From: Sphingomonadales bacterium
Lineage (GTDB): Bacteria > Bacteroidota > Bacteroidia > UBA7662
DNA: 64,000 bases
Direction of reading: 5' to 3'
NCBI GenBank assembly: GCA_016872215.1
Contig: VHAX01000002.1
Span: forward strand, 1-64,000
Position numbers and translations under genes: made by a program. Positions within the stretch are counted from its first letter, which is position 1. The number at the start of each line of letters is the position of its first letter. Of this stretch, positions 1 through 9,506 are shown piece after piece. The notes beneath the pieces were generated by a model, which worked only from the letters and a program-made list of their open reading frames with translations, was not told the DNA's origin and searched no databases.

Positions 1-1363
1 CTTGAGGATCTTCTGCCGACTGGATTTCATGCCGGAAAATAATCTCCGCAGCACCCTTGGCTCCCATTACGGCAATCTCGGCACCCGGCCATGCGTAGTT
101 GTAGTCGGCTCCGATATGCTTACTGTTCATGACATCATAAGCACCCCCATATGCCTTACGGGTAATTACGGTAATGCGCGGAACCGTAGCCTCACTGAAA
201 GCGTAGAGTAATTTGGCGCCGTGACCAATAATGCCATTCCATTCCTGATCCGTACCGGGCAAAAACCCGGGCACATCCACCAGTACAAGTAGCGGCACAT
301 TAAAGGAGTCGCAGAGTCTGACGAAACGCGCCGCTTTGCGCGAAGCATTGATGTCGAGCACGCCCGCCAGCGAGGCTGGCTGGTTGGCAACCACCCCGAT
401 GCTTCTTCCCCCCAGCAAGCCAAACGCCGTAATCATATTGCCTGCGTAGTCGGGTTGTAATTCAAAGCGCGTTTCCGGATCTATAATTTCATCGATCACC
501 TCCAACATATCGTAAGGTTGGTTGGCCGATGAAGGGATCATTTGATCCAATCGGGGACGTAACTCCCCCGGATTTCCGACCGGCACGGCGTAGGGATAAA
601 CCGGAGCCATTTCCTCGCAATTCTGAGGCAGATAGTACAGCTGGCGCCTGATTCCTTCTAGGCAAGCCAGCTCATGAGGGAAGCTGAGGTGACAAATGCC
701 AGAGCGCGTTGAGTGCGTAGAGGCCCCGCCCAAATCTTCTGAACTGATCTCTTCATGGGTTACAGTTTTCACCACATTCGGGCCGGTAACAAACATATAA
801 CTACTGCTCTCTACCATAAAAATTATGTCGGTCATGGCCGGACTATACACCGCACCGCCGGCGCAAGGGCCCATGATCGCACTGATCTGGGGTACCACGC
901 CCGAAGCCAAAACATTGCGGTAGAAGATGTCGGCATAACCTGCCAATGACACCACCCCCTCCTGAATGCGGGCACCCCCGGAGTCGTTCAATCCGATCAC
1001 CGGTACACCCAAACGCAGGGCCATATCCATGAGGCGACAAATTTTTTCGGCATGTGCCTCACTCAGGGAACCCCCGAAAACGGTGAAATCCTGGGAGAAA
1101 ACGAAAACAGGACGACCCATAATCGTGCCGGAACCCGTCACGACCCCATCACCTGGATATACTTCATTCTCCAGCCCAAACTCATGCGAACGGTGGGTGA
1201 CCAGCATGCCCATTTCCTCAAAACTCCCCTCATCCAATAACAAATCGATCCGCTCCCGAGCCGTCAATTTACCCTTTTTGTGTTGGGCCGCGATCCGTAC
1301 CTCCCCCCCACCCTGCAGCGCCTCGACCCTGCGGCGCTCCAGTTCCTGAAACGATTGGTTCAT
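1..1363 (-). CDS. acyl-CoA/propionyl-CoA carboxylase beta (carboxyltransferase) subunit, 3' end outside window
   Basis: Reverse-strand translation from ATG at 1363 gives [20 protein letters not shown]...[21 protein letters not shown]...[12 protein letters not shown]...[15 protein letters not shown]...[13 protein letters not shown], typical of the carboxyltransferase family. Open at the window edge, so absent from the ORF track. Confidence 0.93.
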   Translation of the reverse strand, partial: MNQSFQELERRRVEALQGGGEVRIAAQHKKGKLTARERIDLLLDEGSFEEMGMLVTHRSHEFGLENEVYPGDGVVTGSGTIMGRPVFVFSQDFTVFGGSLSEAHAEKICRLMDMALRLGVPVIGLNDSGGARIQEGVVSLAGYADIFYRNVLASGVVPQISAIMGPCAGGAVYSPAMTDIIFMVESSSYMFVTGPNVVKTVTHEEISSEDLGGASTHSTRSGICHLSFPHELACLEGIRRQLYYLPQNCEEMAPVYPYAVPVGNPGELRPRLDQMIPSSANQPYDMLEVIDEIIDPETRFELQPDYAGNMITAFGLLGGRSIGVVANQPASLAGVLDINASRKAARFVRLCDSFNVPLLVLVDVPGFLPGTDQEWNGIIGHGAKLLYAFSEATVPRITVITRKAYGGAYDVMNSKHIGADYNYAWPGAEIAVMGAKGAAEIIFRHEIQSAEDPQ

Positions 1364-1382
1364 AATATAGTTGTATTGCCTG

Positions 1383-1390
1383 CAAAGGTA
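1383..1390 (-). promoter_or_regulatory. Bacteroidota -7 element for the carboxylase gene
   Basis: TACCTTTG on the minus strand, 19 nt from ATG 1363. Confidence 0.55.
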
Positions 1391-1466
1391 AGTCGTGGGT
1401 CGGCAACAAGGACGAAAGCCCGTATTTTTGCATTTTCCCAAACAGCCTCATAAAAGAAACCCCAAT

Positions 1467-3131
1467 ATGTCCTACTTCGAGCAGTACCGCGAAAAAATAG
1501 AAAGAGCCATTCAGGCCAACCGCGAGCGGACCTATTATGCTGCATTTCCTGAAAATCCGAAGGCTTATCCCGAAGATGCAGCCGCACAGGCACTCAGCAG
1601 GTTTCAGGCATCCATGAACACTGATTTCACCGAATTACTACAGGAAAAACCTTTACGATTCGAAGGAGAGGAAATTTCACCCTACCTGCAAACCGGCCTT
1701 GGCATCCGTTACCCGGTTTTTGCAGATAAAACATTGGTTCAAACCGCCTCAAATGCCATGGATGCCTGGCGCAAGATTCATTACACTGAACGGGCCGGGA
1801 TACTAACGGCATGTCTGGACCGGATGAAGGAGCGATTTTTTGACATCGCCTACGCTACCCAGCACACAACCGGTCAGTCCTTCATGATGGCCTTTCAGGC
1901 AGGTGGCCCCCACGCTGCCGACCGGGCTATGGAAGTAATCGCTATGGGTGTAGAGGAACTGAGTCGGGTGCCAGAATCCTGTACGTGGGACAAACCCATG
2001 GGGAAATTCAACATCACCCTGCACAAAACCTGGATGGCCATGCCACGTGGGGTTGCTCTGGTGATTGGCTGTTCTACATTTCCCACCTGGAACACACTAC
2101 CAGGGGTATTCGCGAGCCTGATGACCGGAAACAGCGTTATTGTAAAACCCCATCCGAAGGCCGTCCTGCCCATCGCAATAGTGGTGGCAGAAATGCAAAA
2201 AGCTCTCAACGCGGCAGGCATATCGCCAGAAGTCATCCAACTCGCCCCCGACACTCAGGCATATCCACTGGCACGGGAACTGGCCGGGCACCCCGATGTG
2301 CGCATCATCGATTACACCGGCAACACAGAATTTGGCAACCAACTGGAGCACCTGCAGCAATCAGGCAAGCAGGTCTTCACCGAAAAAGCTGGGGTGAATC
2401 CGGTGATTCTCGATTCGGCAACCGACCTTAAAGCGGTTTGCGACAATCTGGCCTTTTCTCTTTCGCTTTATGCTGGACAGATGTGTACAGCCCCACAGAA
2501 TTTCTTTGTTTCGGCCGAAGGCATCCGCACCCCAGAGGGCGTGGTAACGGTCGACGCGTTCATCGAGATGTTCACCGAATCCCTCAACAACATTTCAGGC
2601 CACCCCAAGATGGCATCGGGCGTTTTAGCCACCCTGCAGCAGGACGCTCAAAAAGACCGCATCGCAAGGGTAGCAGAGGAATTTGCCGATGCCGTGATTT
2701 TGCCCTCCACTACATTCGTCAACGAAGAGTTTCCCGATGCCCGTGTGGCAACACCCATGCTGCTGAAGGTAGATGCTGCACGCACGGAAGCATATGACTG
2801 CGAATGGTTCGGCCCAATCGGGGTCGTTGTCTGCACCCAGTCAACCGCAGACTCACTCAAACACGTTTTGAGCTTGTCGCACCGCCATGGTGCCATTTCA
2901 TGCGGTATCTACTGCACAGATCCCGAACGCGTGGCCGATATGGCCGACAGACTCGCCCAGATTTTCGTGCCCGTTTCCGTGAATCTCACTGGACCAATCT
3001 ACATTAACCAGCATGCGGCCTTCTCTGATTTTCATGTAACCGGGGGCAACGCAGCCGGCAACGCCTCGTTTACGGATGCCCTTTACCTGAATCGCCGTTT
3101 TGTGTGGGTGGGACAAAGATTCGCATCCTAA
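1467..3131 (+). CDS. paaN: phenylacetic acid degradation protein PaaN-like aldehyde dehydrogenase
   Basis: ORF track 1395..3131; start moved to MSYFEQYREKIERAIQ because a TATTTTTG -7 element lies upstream of 1467. Aldehyde-dehydrogenase-like core (VIVKPHPKAVLP, FTEKAGVNPVI, YAGQMCTAPQ). Confidence 0.85.
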   Translation: MSYFEQYREKIERAIQANRERTYYAAFPENPKAYPEDAAAQALSRFQASMNTDFTELLQEKPLRFEGEEISPYLQTGLGIRYPVFADKTLVQTASNAMDAWRKIHYTERAGILTACLDRMKERFFDIAYATQHTTGQSFMMAFQAGGPHAADRAMEVIAMGVEELSRVPESCTWDKPMGKFNITLHKTWMAMPRGVALVIGCSTFPTWNTLPGVFASLMTGNSVIVKPHPKAVLPIAIVVAEMQKALNAAGISPEVIQLAPDTQAYPLARELAGHPDVRIIDYTGNTEFGNQLEHLQQSGKQVFTEKAGVNPVILDSATDLKAVCDNLAFSLSLYAGQMCTAPQNFFVSAEGIRTPEGVVTVDAFIEMFTESLNNISGHPKMASGVLATLQQDAQKDRIARVAEEFADAVILPSTTFVNEEFPDARVATPMLLKVDAARTEAYDCEWFGPIGVVVCTQSTADSLKHVLSLSHRHGAISCGIYCTDPERVADMADRLAQIFVPVSVNLTGPIYINQHAAFSDFHVTGGNAAGNASFTDALYLNRRFVWVGQRFAS

Positions 3132-3192
3132 AGGCAAGCCACATTTTTACTGAATTCCAAACCGCGACCACACCCGGCTTGTTGTAGCCACT

Positions 3193-4272
3193 ATGAATAA
3201 AGTATCGTTGACTGTTGAGCGCATCAACCCACAGGGAACAGATGCGATAGAATTGGTTTTTTTGGATAAAAAAAAGCAGATTAGGACGTTTTGGCCCGGA
3301 CAATTCATCACCCTATTACTGAATATTGACGGGAAATCGGTTCGCCGCTCCTACTCCATTTGTTCGGTACCCGAGGATTTACCCCGACTTGCGGTTTGTG
3401 TGAAAAAAGTGGAGGGTGGACTGGCGTCACATTATCTGAATTCACAGTTGCAAACAGGGGATCGTTTGGAAGTATTGGAACCCTACGGTAATTTCTCTCT
3501 GAATTACACAAACCCAACCCTGACCGATCTAGTGCTGGTGGGGGCGGGCAGTGGAATCACGCCATTGTTATCTATGCTGAAATCGTCGCTCTCCCACGCA
3601 CAGAACCGCGTTTTTTTAATCTACGGAAGCCGAAGTTATGCCGACATCCTGTTCCATGACGAATTAAATAAGTTGCAGACCAAATTCCCAACGCGCCTGC
3701 GTATAGAGCATTTTCTGAGTCGCAACCCCCATGAAAATTGTAGGTCGGGCCGTATTGCAACAGAAAGCCTGATGCATGCGCTTCTCTCCTGGCCGGAACT
3801 AAAACTAGATGAGGCAAACTACTATATATGCGGCCCAAAATCCATGATGGATGAGGTAGAGTCGGGACTAAAATCCCACCAAACCGATGCCAGTCGAATC
3901 CACCGGGAGAGTTTTGTGTTGACAGTCGCAGACAACACCACGGAAAGCAAAGCGCCAATCACCCCCAGGCCATCAGATACCGCTGTCCGTTCTGCACACA
4001 CCGTTCAAATCATTCTTGAAGGTCACACCCACACGCTTGAAGTAGCCAGCGGGCGACACATTCTGGAAACGGCACTGGATGCCGGACTCGATCTTCCCTA
4101 CGCCTGCACCATGGGTGTTTGCGGCATGTGCCGGGCATTTAAAGTACAGGGTGAGATGCACATAGGCGAACAAGAGGCCCTTTCACGTGCCGAAATAGAG
4201 CAGGGTTACTGCCTGACCTGTGTGGGCAAGCCCCTTAGCGATAAGCTTGTTATCGACTACGACCGAAGTTAG
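3193..4272 (+). CDS. paaE: phenylacetyl-CoA epoxidase reductase-like: FNR-type reductase with C-terminal 2Fe-2S ferredoxin domain
   Basis: FAD/NAD motifs (RRSYSICS, GAGSGITPLLSML) and C-terminal YACTMGVCGMCRAFKVQG...CLTCVG cysteine pattern. Confidence 0.82.
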   Translation: MNKVSLTVERINPQGTDAIELVFLDKKKQIRTFWPGQFITLLLNIDGKSVRRSYSICSVPEDLPRLAVCVKKVEGGLASHYLNSQLQTGDRLEVLEPYGNFSLNYTNPTLTDLVLVGAGSGITPLLSMLKSSLSHAQNRVFLIYGSRSYADILFHDELNKLQTKFPTRLRIEHFLSRNPHENCRSGRIATESLMHALLSWPELKLDEANYYICGPKSMMDEVESGLKSHQTDASRIHRESFVLTVADNTTESKAPITPRPSDTAVRSAHTVQIILEGHTHTLEVASGRHILETALDAGLDLPYACTMGVCGMCRAFKVQGEMHIGEQEALSRAEIEQGYCLTCVGKPLSDKLVIDYDRS

Positions 4273-4379
4273 GATCACAGAAATTCCTTGCTTCACGTTT
4301 TTCGCTCATTTTTTTAGCGATTCGGTTTTTATTTCGGGAAAAAACTCATCCATCCGGGAAAAAGCGAGGCACTTTCACC

Positions 4380-4797
4380 AGAGCCCTACCCGTCGTAATT
4401 TGCTTCACATCAATGTCAATGAGCCTGTTTAATACATTATGCAAACTAGCCATATCTCTGCGCATATCACAACTAAAGCTTATATGATTTGAATACTGAC
4501 GTGTACTACAGCTTCACTTCTCAGAGCTGCAGATAGCATGGCTATCCCCTACTCCATAAAGACATAATGCAAATACCGATGTTCCTTGTGTTCCCATCTT
4601 GAAAAACCTCAAGATGTGCATTTCGGGCTCAATCAACCGAAAACCAAAGGGCTCCGATAATCTATCTAATTACATTTAACCGCTTGATTTAAAACCTTTA
4701 TTTCAGCCTTATAAAGCGCAGCCAAATCAGAATCAGACATTACCTGAAGACCCCTTGTGCAGATCTTGTTTTCGATACTCTCGATGGAAAGAATCAT
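4380..4797 (-). pseudogene. degraded ORF6N (KilA-N-type) domain protein gene
   Basis: Minus strand from ATG 4797: MILSIESIENKICTRGLQVMSDSDLAALYKAEIKVLNQAVKCN*, then in another frame from about 4602: SRWEHKEHRYLHYVFME*GIAMLSAALRSEAVVHVSIQII*, then MRRDMASLHNVLNRLIDIDVKQI. These match the ORF6N consensus pieces (DLAxLYxVxTKxLNQAVKRN; RYLPYxFTEQGVAMLSxVLRS) with stops and frameshifts. The 3' boundary is approximate. Confidence 0.8.
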
Positions 4798-4916
4798 GGC
4801 TATAAATACTTAGCCTACAAACTTTCTGGGATATGAACACAAATACAAATCCCGGTAAAAGTTGATTCATTTCTTACAAGTCCGATTTGATCTTATAGAA
4901 TTCGCCCGGTGAAAAC

Positions 4917-6053
4917 TTACAACCGAGAGCGAAAGTCCTCGTAACCGAACTTTTTGACTGTTTTATACGCTGATCCATCCCAAATTCCAATTTCGGGTAG
5001 ATTGACCCCATTAAATGTGGTGGTTTTCACCATGGTGTAGTGCATCATATCCATAAACACCACCGGATCTCCGGGATTAAGGGGCCGATCAAAACTATAA
5101 TCGCCAACAAAATCACCTGCCAAACACGACAACCCGCCGAATCTATAGGTGTAGGAGTCTGCATGCTCAGAAACCTCGCCCAGAACCGCAGGACGATAGG
5201 GCATCTCAATGACGTCGGGCATGTGAGTCGAAATGCTGGCATCCAAAATGGCAACGGGCGTTTCGCTGGTGTTGATGATATCCAAAACACGCGCAAGTAG
5301 ATAACCTGTATCCCACACCAACGCAGAGCCGGGTTCGATCAAAAGCGACAAATGCGGATGTCGGTTCCGAAAATCAGAAATAGCTGACCGAAATAAAGAC
5401 AAATTATAGCCGGTATGAGTTATGAGATGTCCGCCCCCCAGATTCAGCTCATCAACCTGATCCAACCACGACCCAAAGTGTTCCTCAATCGCATCCAAAG
5501 TGCCCTTCAAACCCTCTGCATCGCTTTCGCACAGGTTGTGACAATGCAGAAAACGAACCGAATCAGGTAGTCGATCAGGCATTTCAACCGACCGAATACC
5601 CAGGCGTGATCCGGGAACACAGGGATTATAGAGCGAAACACCCACTGGAGAATATTCCGGATTGATGCGAAGCCCCGCCTGTGCGCCGGGATTAAACCGA
5701 AACAAATCGGGAGAAAAACGTTGAAACTGGGCAAGACTATTGAAGGAAACGTGGGTGACACGGCCGGCGATTTCTTCGAATTCTGTGGACTGAAAGGCCG
5801 GGGCATAGATGTGTGTTTCGCCTCCAAACTCTTCCTGACCGAGTATAGCCTCATGCAGGGAACTGGCAGTGGATCCGTCCAGATAGGGGCTCATCTCATC
5901 AAAAACATGATACATGGAGAATCCCTTGAGCGCCAGAAGAACCCGGATACCCGTTTCAGCCCGGATGTCTTTAATAAGCCCCATATTGCGCTGCAACAGG
6001 GGCTTATCGAGAATAAAGGCCGGGGAGGGAAGCCGATTCCAGGGCAGGCTCAT
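4917..6053 (-). CDS. nspC: carboxynorspermidine/carboxyspermidine decarboxylase
   Basis: PLP alanine-racemase-fold decarboxylase: SPAFILDKPLLQRNMGLIKDI...LLALKGFSMY...GGGHLITH...LSCLAGDFVGDYSF. Start set at MSLPWNRL, overlapping the upstream CDS by 4 bp. Confidence 0.88.
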   Translation of the reverse strand: MSLPWNRLPSPAFILDKPLLQRNMGLIKDIRAETGIRVLLALKGFSMYHVFDEMSPYLDGSTASSLHEAILGQEEFGGETHIYAPAFQSTEFEEIAGRVTHVSFNSLAQFQRFSPDLFRFNPGAQAGLRINPEYSPVGVSLYNPCVPGSRLGIRSVEMPDRLPDSVRFLHCHNLCESDAEGLKGTLDAIEEHFGSWLDQVDELNLGGGHLITHTGYNLSLFRSAISDFRNRHPHLSLLIEPGSALVWDTGYLLARVLDIINTSETPVAILDASISTHMPDVIEMPYRPAVLGEVSEHADSYTYRFGGLSCLAGDFVGDYSFDRPLNPGDPVVFMDMMHYTMVKTTTFNGVNLPEIGIWDGSAYKTVKKFGYEDFRSRL

Positions 6054-7261
6054 CGGTAGTCGTCGAACGCCAGCTGCCCGTCGACCTGTTCGTGCCAAGG
6101 GAGGCCATATCGGGGCAATTCCGACATAAACGGATCTGGATCGAACTCTTCGACGTTGAATACTCCCTGCCCTTTCCAGGTTTTGGTTAACATCATCATG
6201 CCACCAATCATGGCCGGAACGCCTGTAGTGTAGGAGACAGCCTGTGCGCCAATCTCACGATACACCTGGGCATGATCGCAGTTGTTCCATACATAGTAAT
6301 TTCTCGGTTTGCCGTCGCGCACCCCACGAATCTGACATCCGATTGATGTTTGACCGGTATATCCCTCGCCAAGTGACGAAGGTTCCGGGAGTACAGCCTT
6401 CAGAAATTCCAGAGGCACGATATCCATCCCCTGAAAACGGACTGGTTTGATGCCAGTCATCCCAACGTTTTCCAATACCCTCAGATGGGTGATGTATTGC
6501 TCATTGAAGGTCATCCAAAACCGGGCTCTTTTTAATCCGGGGATGTTGCGCACGAGCGATTCCAGTTCCTCGTGGTAGAGCAGATAGGAGGACTTCGGGC
6601 CGATTTCCGGATAGGAAATATCCTTGCGAACGCTTAACGGGTCGACTTCAATCCATTTTCCATCCTCCCAGTACTTTCCCCTTTGGGTGATTTCCCGGAT
6701 GTTAATCTCGGGATTGAAATTGGTGGCAAAGGCTTTCCCGTGGTTGCCCGCATTGCAGTCCACTATATCGAGGAAGTGAATCTCATCAAAATGGTGCTTC
6801 AACGCATAGGCCGTGAAAATTCCGGACACCCCCGGATCAAAACCACAGCCCAGCAGAGCCATGAGACCCGCATCGCGAAAACGATCATGGTAGGCCCACT
6901 GCCAGTGGTATTCAAATTTGGCCACATCGCGTGGTTCATAGTTGGCGGTGTCGAGGTAATGGGTTTTGGTTCTCAAACAGGCCTCCATGATGGTTAGGTC
7001 CTGATACGGCAGGGCCACATTGATCACCATTTCCGGCTGAAACGACTCTATCAACTCCACCAACTGATCCACATCGTCGGCGTCCACCTGAGCTGTTTTA
7101 ATTCGGCTGCCCCCTACCTGAGCGGCGATTTTGTCGCACTTGGAGCGGGTGCGGCTGGCCAGTATGATCTTTTGGAATACAGAGGGCACAGCTGCGCATT
7201 TATGAGCCACAACAGCACCCACACCTCCCGCGCCAATAATCAGTACAGAACCTTCTGCCAT
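6050..7261 (-). CDS. saccharopine dehydrogenase-family carboxynorspermidine synthase/dehydrogenase
   Basis: MAEGSVLIIGAGGVGAVVAHKCAA... N-terminal Rossmann fold; LLGCGFDPGVSGIFTAYA; adjacent to the decarboxylase. Confidence 0.88.
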   Translation of the reverse strand: MAEGSVLIIGAGGVGAVVAHKCAAVPSVFQKIILASRTRSKCDKIAAQVGGSRIKTAQVDADDVDQLVELIESFQPEMVINVALPYQDLTIMEACLRTKTHYLDTANYEPRDVAKFEYHWQWAYHDRFRDAGLMALLGCGFDPGVSGIFTAYALKHHFDEIHFLDIVDCNAGNHGKAFATNFNPEINIREITQRGKYWEDGKWIEVDPLSVRKDISYPEIGPKSSYLLYHEELESLVRNIPGLKRARFWMTFNEQYITHLRVLENVGMTGIKPVRFQGMDIVPLEFLKAVLPEPSSLGEGYTGQTSIGCQIRGVRDGKPRNYYVWNNCDHAQVYREIGAQAVSYTTGVPAMIGGMMMLTKTWKGQGVFNVEEFDPDPFMSELPRYGLPWHEQVDGQLAFDDYR

Positions 7262-7297
7262 TTCAGAGATTTTAGAAAATGTAAAAATACCAAAAAA

Positions 7298-8350
7298 TCA
7301 GGCCTTGCGGGCAGAGGATGCAGCCAGAATGCCCAAGCGGTAGAGCACACGGGCGCCCACGTTGGCATCCCAATCTGTTCGCTCCCCGGGCGACACCTCA
7401 CAAAGGTCGAAGCCAATGATGGTTCGGCCACTCGAATGCAATTCAGCCAGCAGATAATGAACCGCCCGAAATTCGAGTCCACCCGGAACAGGTGTGCCGG
7501 TGTGTGGACAATAAACCGAATTCAGACCGTCGATATCGTAGCTCACATACACCCTCGCGGGCAGCGCATCGATGATTCGTTTGCACGTTATTTTCCATAG
7601 GGTTCCCTCATATTCATCGCGTTTGAGCTCGTGGTCAAAAAACACCACAATCCGGGGATCGGTTGATGCCCGCAGCTTTTCGGCCGCCGAGTAGTCGCGA
7701 ATTCCCACCTGCACCAGTCGCTTCACGCCCGGCAACTGCAAAGCGTTATGCATGATGGAGGCATGGCTGTAGGTGAGTCCTTCATAGGCGTCCCTAAGGT
7801 CAAAATGGGCATCGATTTGTAGTATACCAAAACCCCCCTCCTCGGCATACCGTTCCGAAAGCGCCATGAGTAGGCCTAGTGGCACGCTATGTTCACCCCC
7901 AAGTACCCCAACAACCTTACCTCTTTCCAGCCAGCTGCGGGCTTCCTGATAGACCCATTGATGAAGGAATGCGCATTTCTCGTTGATTTCATCCCTCAGG
8001 GCATGCATTTCAGCCTTTTTCTCTGCATCGCTACCCTTTTCGAGCCATTTGATGTATTTGCGGCATTTTTTGCGCCAATCCTGAGAACGGTCGCGCCAAT
8101 ACGACTGAACCTCTGTGAGCGCCATGGAGTAGGTCCATGCCTCTGGCAGATAATCATCTTCCAAATCAAGCTGAAGGGATGCTTTGAGGATGGCCTCCGG
8201 ACCATCGGCAGTTCCATCGGCATACGAAACGGTGACGTCCCAGGGTACTGGTACGATCACTACTTCGGCATCGGCGGGGTCAACCTGCAGTCCAAACAGG
8301 CGACCATTCTGTTGCCCGGGTGCATCCGGGTCAAAATCAGTCGAATTCAT
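7298..8350 (-). CDS. arginase/agmatinase (ureohydrolase) family protein
   Basis: Metal-binding motifs GGEHSVPLG, QIDAHFDLRDAY, YVSYDIDGLNS; start set at MNSTDFDPDAPGQQ, 4 nt from upstream ychF. Confidence 0.87.
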   Translation of the reverse strand: MNSTDFDPDAPGQQNGRLFGLQVDPADAEVVIVPVPWDVTVSYADGTADGPEAILKASLQLDLEDDYLPEAWTYSMALTEVQSYWRDRSQDWRKKCRKYIKWLEKGSDAEKKAEMHALRDEINEKCAFLHQWVYQEARSWLERGKVVGVLGGEHSVPLGLLMALSERYAEEGGFGILQIDAHFDLRDAYEGLTYSHASIMHNALQLPGVKRLVQVGIRDYSAAEKLRASTDPRIVVFFDHELKRDEYEGTLWKITCKRIIDALPARVYVSYDIDGLNSVYCPHTGTPVPGGLEFRAVHYLLAELHSSGRTIIGFDLCEVSPGERTDWDANVGARVLYRLGILAASSARKA

Positions 8351-8354
8351 TGCC

Positions 8355-9452
8355 CTAAACGTTAAACCGAAACAACATGATATCCCCGTCCTGCACCACA
8401 TAGGTCTTTCCCTCCACTCCGGCCTTGCCGGCGTCGCGACAAGCCGACCAGGATCCCAGCTCAACGAAATCGGTAAAGTGGATGACCTCGGCGCGTATAA
8501 AACCTTTCTCAAAATCGGTATGAATGACCCCGGCTGCTTGCGGCGCCAATGTGCCTTTGCTTATCGTCCATGCCCGAACCTCCTTCTCACCCGCTGTGAA
8601 GAAAGTCTGCAGATTGAGGAGATTATAGGAAGAACGAATGAGTTGCTGCACCCCGCTTTGGGTGAGTCCCAAGTCCTCCAAAAACAACTCCCGGTCGGCC
8701 GGGTCCTCCAACTCGGCAATTTCTGCCTCGGCGGCTGCGCTGATTACCAAAACGGAGGCGCCCTCTTGTTCGGCCATGGCATGCACCTGGTCCACATGGC
8801 GGTTTTTGCAGCTGATCTCCGACACCTGCACATTGCAAACATACAAGACGGGTTTTGAGGTGAGCAAAAACAGGTCGCGAACAGCATCGTGGTACTGCGG
8901 GTCGTTAGGCATGGTCCGGGCCGACATACCCCCCTCCAGATGCTGTTTATACTGCATCAATATGTCGTAAGTGGCCTTCGCGGATTTGTCACCCGCATGC
9001 GCTGCACGTTCCGTTTTCTGCATTTTTTTGTCGACCGACTCCAGATCCTTGATCTGAAGCTCCAGATCAATGATCTCTTTATCGCCCAAAGGATCAACCC
9101 TTCCATGAACATGCACCACGTTGTCGTTGTCGAAGCAGCGCAATACATGTATAATAGCATCAGTTTCGCGGATGTTCCCCAAAAACTTGTTACCGAGTCC
9201 CTCCCCTTTGCTGGCACCCTGCACCAGACCGGCTATGTCTACTATTTCTATGGTACTCGGTACCACCTTTTCGGGCTGAATGAGTCGGGCCAATTCATTG
9301 AGACGTTCGTCGGGCACGGTAATGACGCCCAGATTAGGTTCGATCGTACAAAAAGGAAAATTGGCCGCCTGAGCCCGGGCGTTGGAGAGACAGTTGAACA
9401 AAGTCGACTTACCCACATTGGGCAGACCTACGATCCCGCATTGTAGTCCCAT
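8355..9452 (-). CDS. ychF: redox-regulated ATPase/GTPase YchF
   Basis: MGLQCGIVGLPNVGKSTLFN ... IPxTxEIVDIAGLVQGASKGEGLGNKFL; full-length 365 aa. Confidence 0.97.
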   Translation of the reverse strand: MGLQCGIVGLPNVGKSTLFNCLSNARAQAANFPFCTIEPNLGVITVPDERLNELARLIQPEKVVPSTIEIVDIAGLVQGASKGEGLGNKFLGNIRETDAIIHVLRCFDNDNVVHVHGRVDPLGDKEIIDLELQIKDLESVDKKMQKTERAAHAGDKSAKATYDILMQYKQHLEGGMSARTMPNDPQYHDAVRDLFLLTSKPVLYVCNVQVSEISCKNRHVDQVHAMAEQEGASVLVISAAAEAEIAELEDPADRELFLEDLGLTQSGVQQLIRSSYNLLNLQTFFTAGEKEVRAWTISKGTLAPQAAGVIHTDFEKGFIRAEVIHFTDFVELGSWSACRDAGKAGVEGKTYVVQDGDIMLFRFNV

Positions 9453-9506
9453 GTATATTTTGTGTTATTATTAATATAAATTTGTATACCCGTAAAAAAC
9501 CAGATA

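Noticed and set aside
2-423. Small ORFs 2..211 (+) and 166..423 (-) at the left edge
   Set aside because: Both lie in other frames of the carboxyltransferase CDS that fills 1-1363 on the minus strand.
1985-2797. ORFs 1985..2431 and 2438..2797 (+) and antisense 1895..2254 (-)
   Set aside because: Out-of-frame readings within the PaaN CDS with no recognisable domain.
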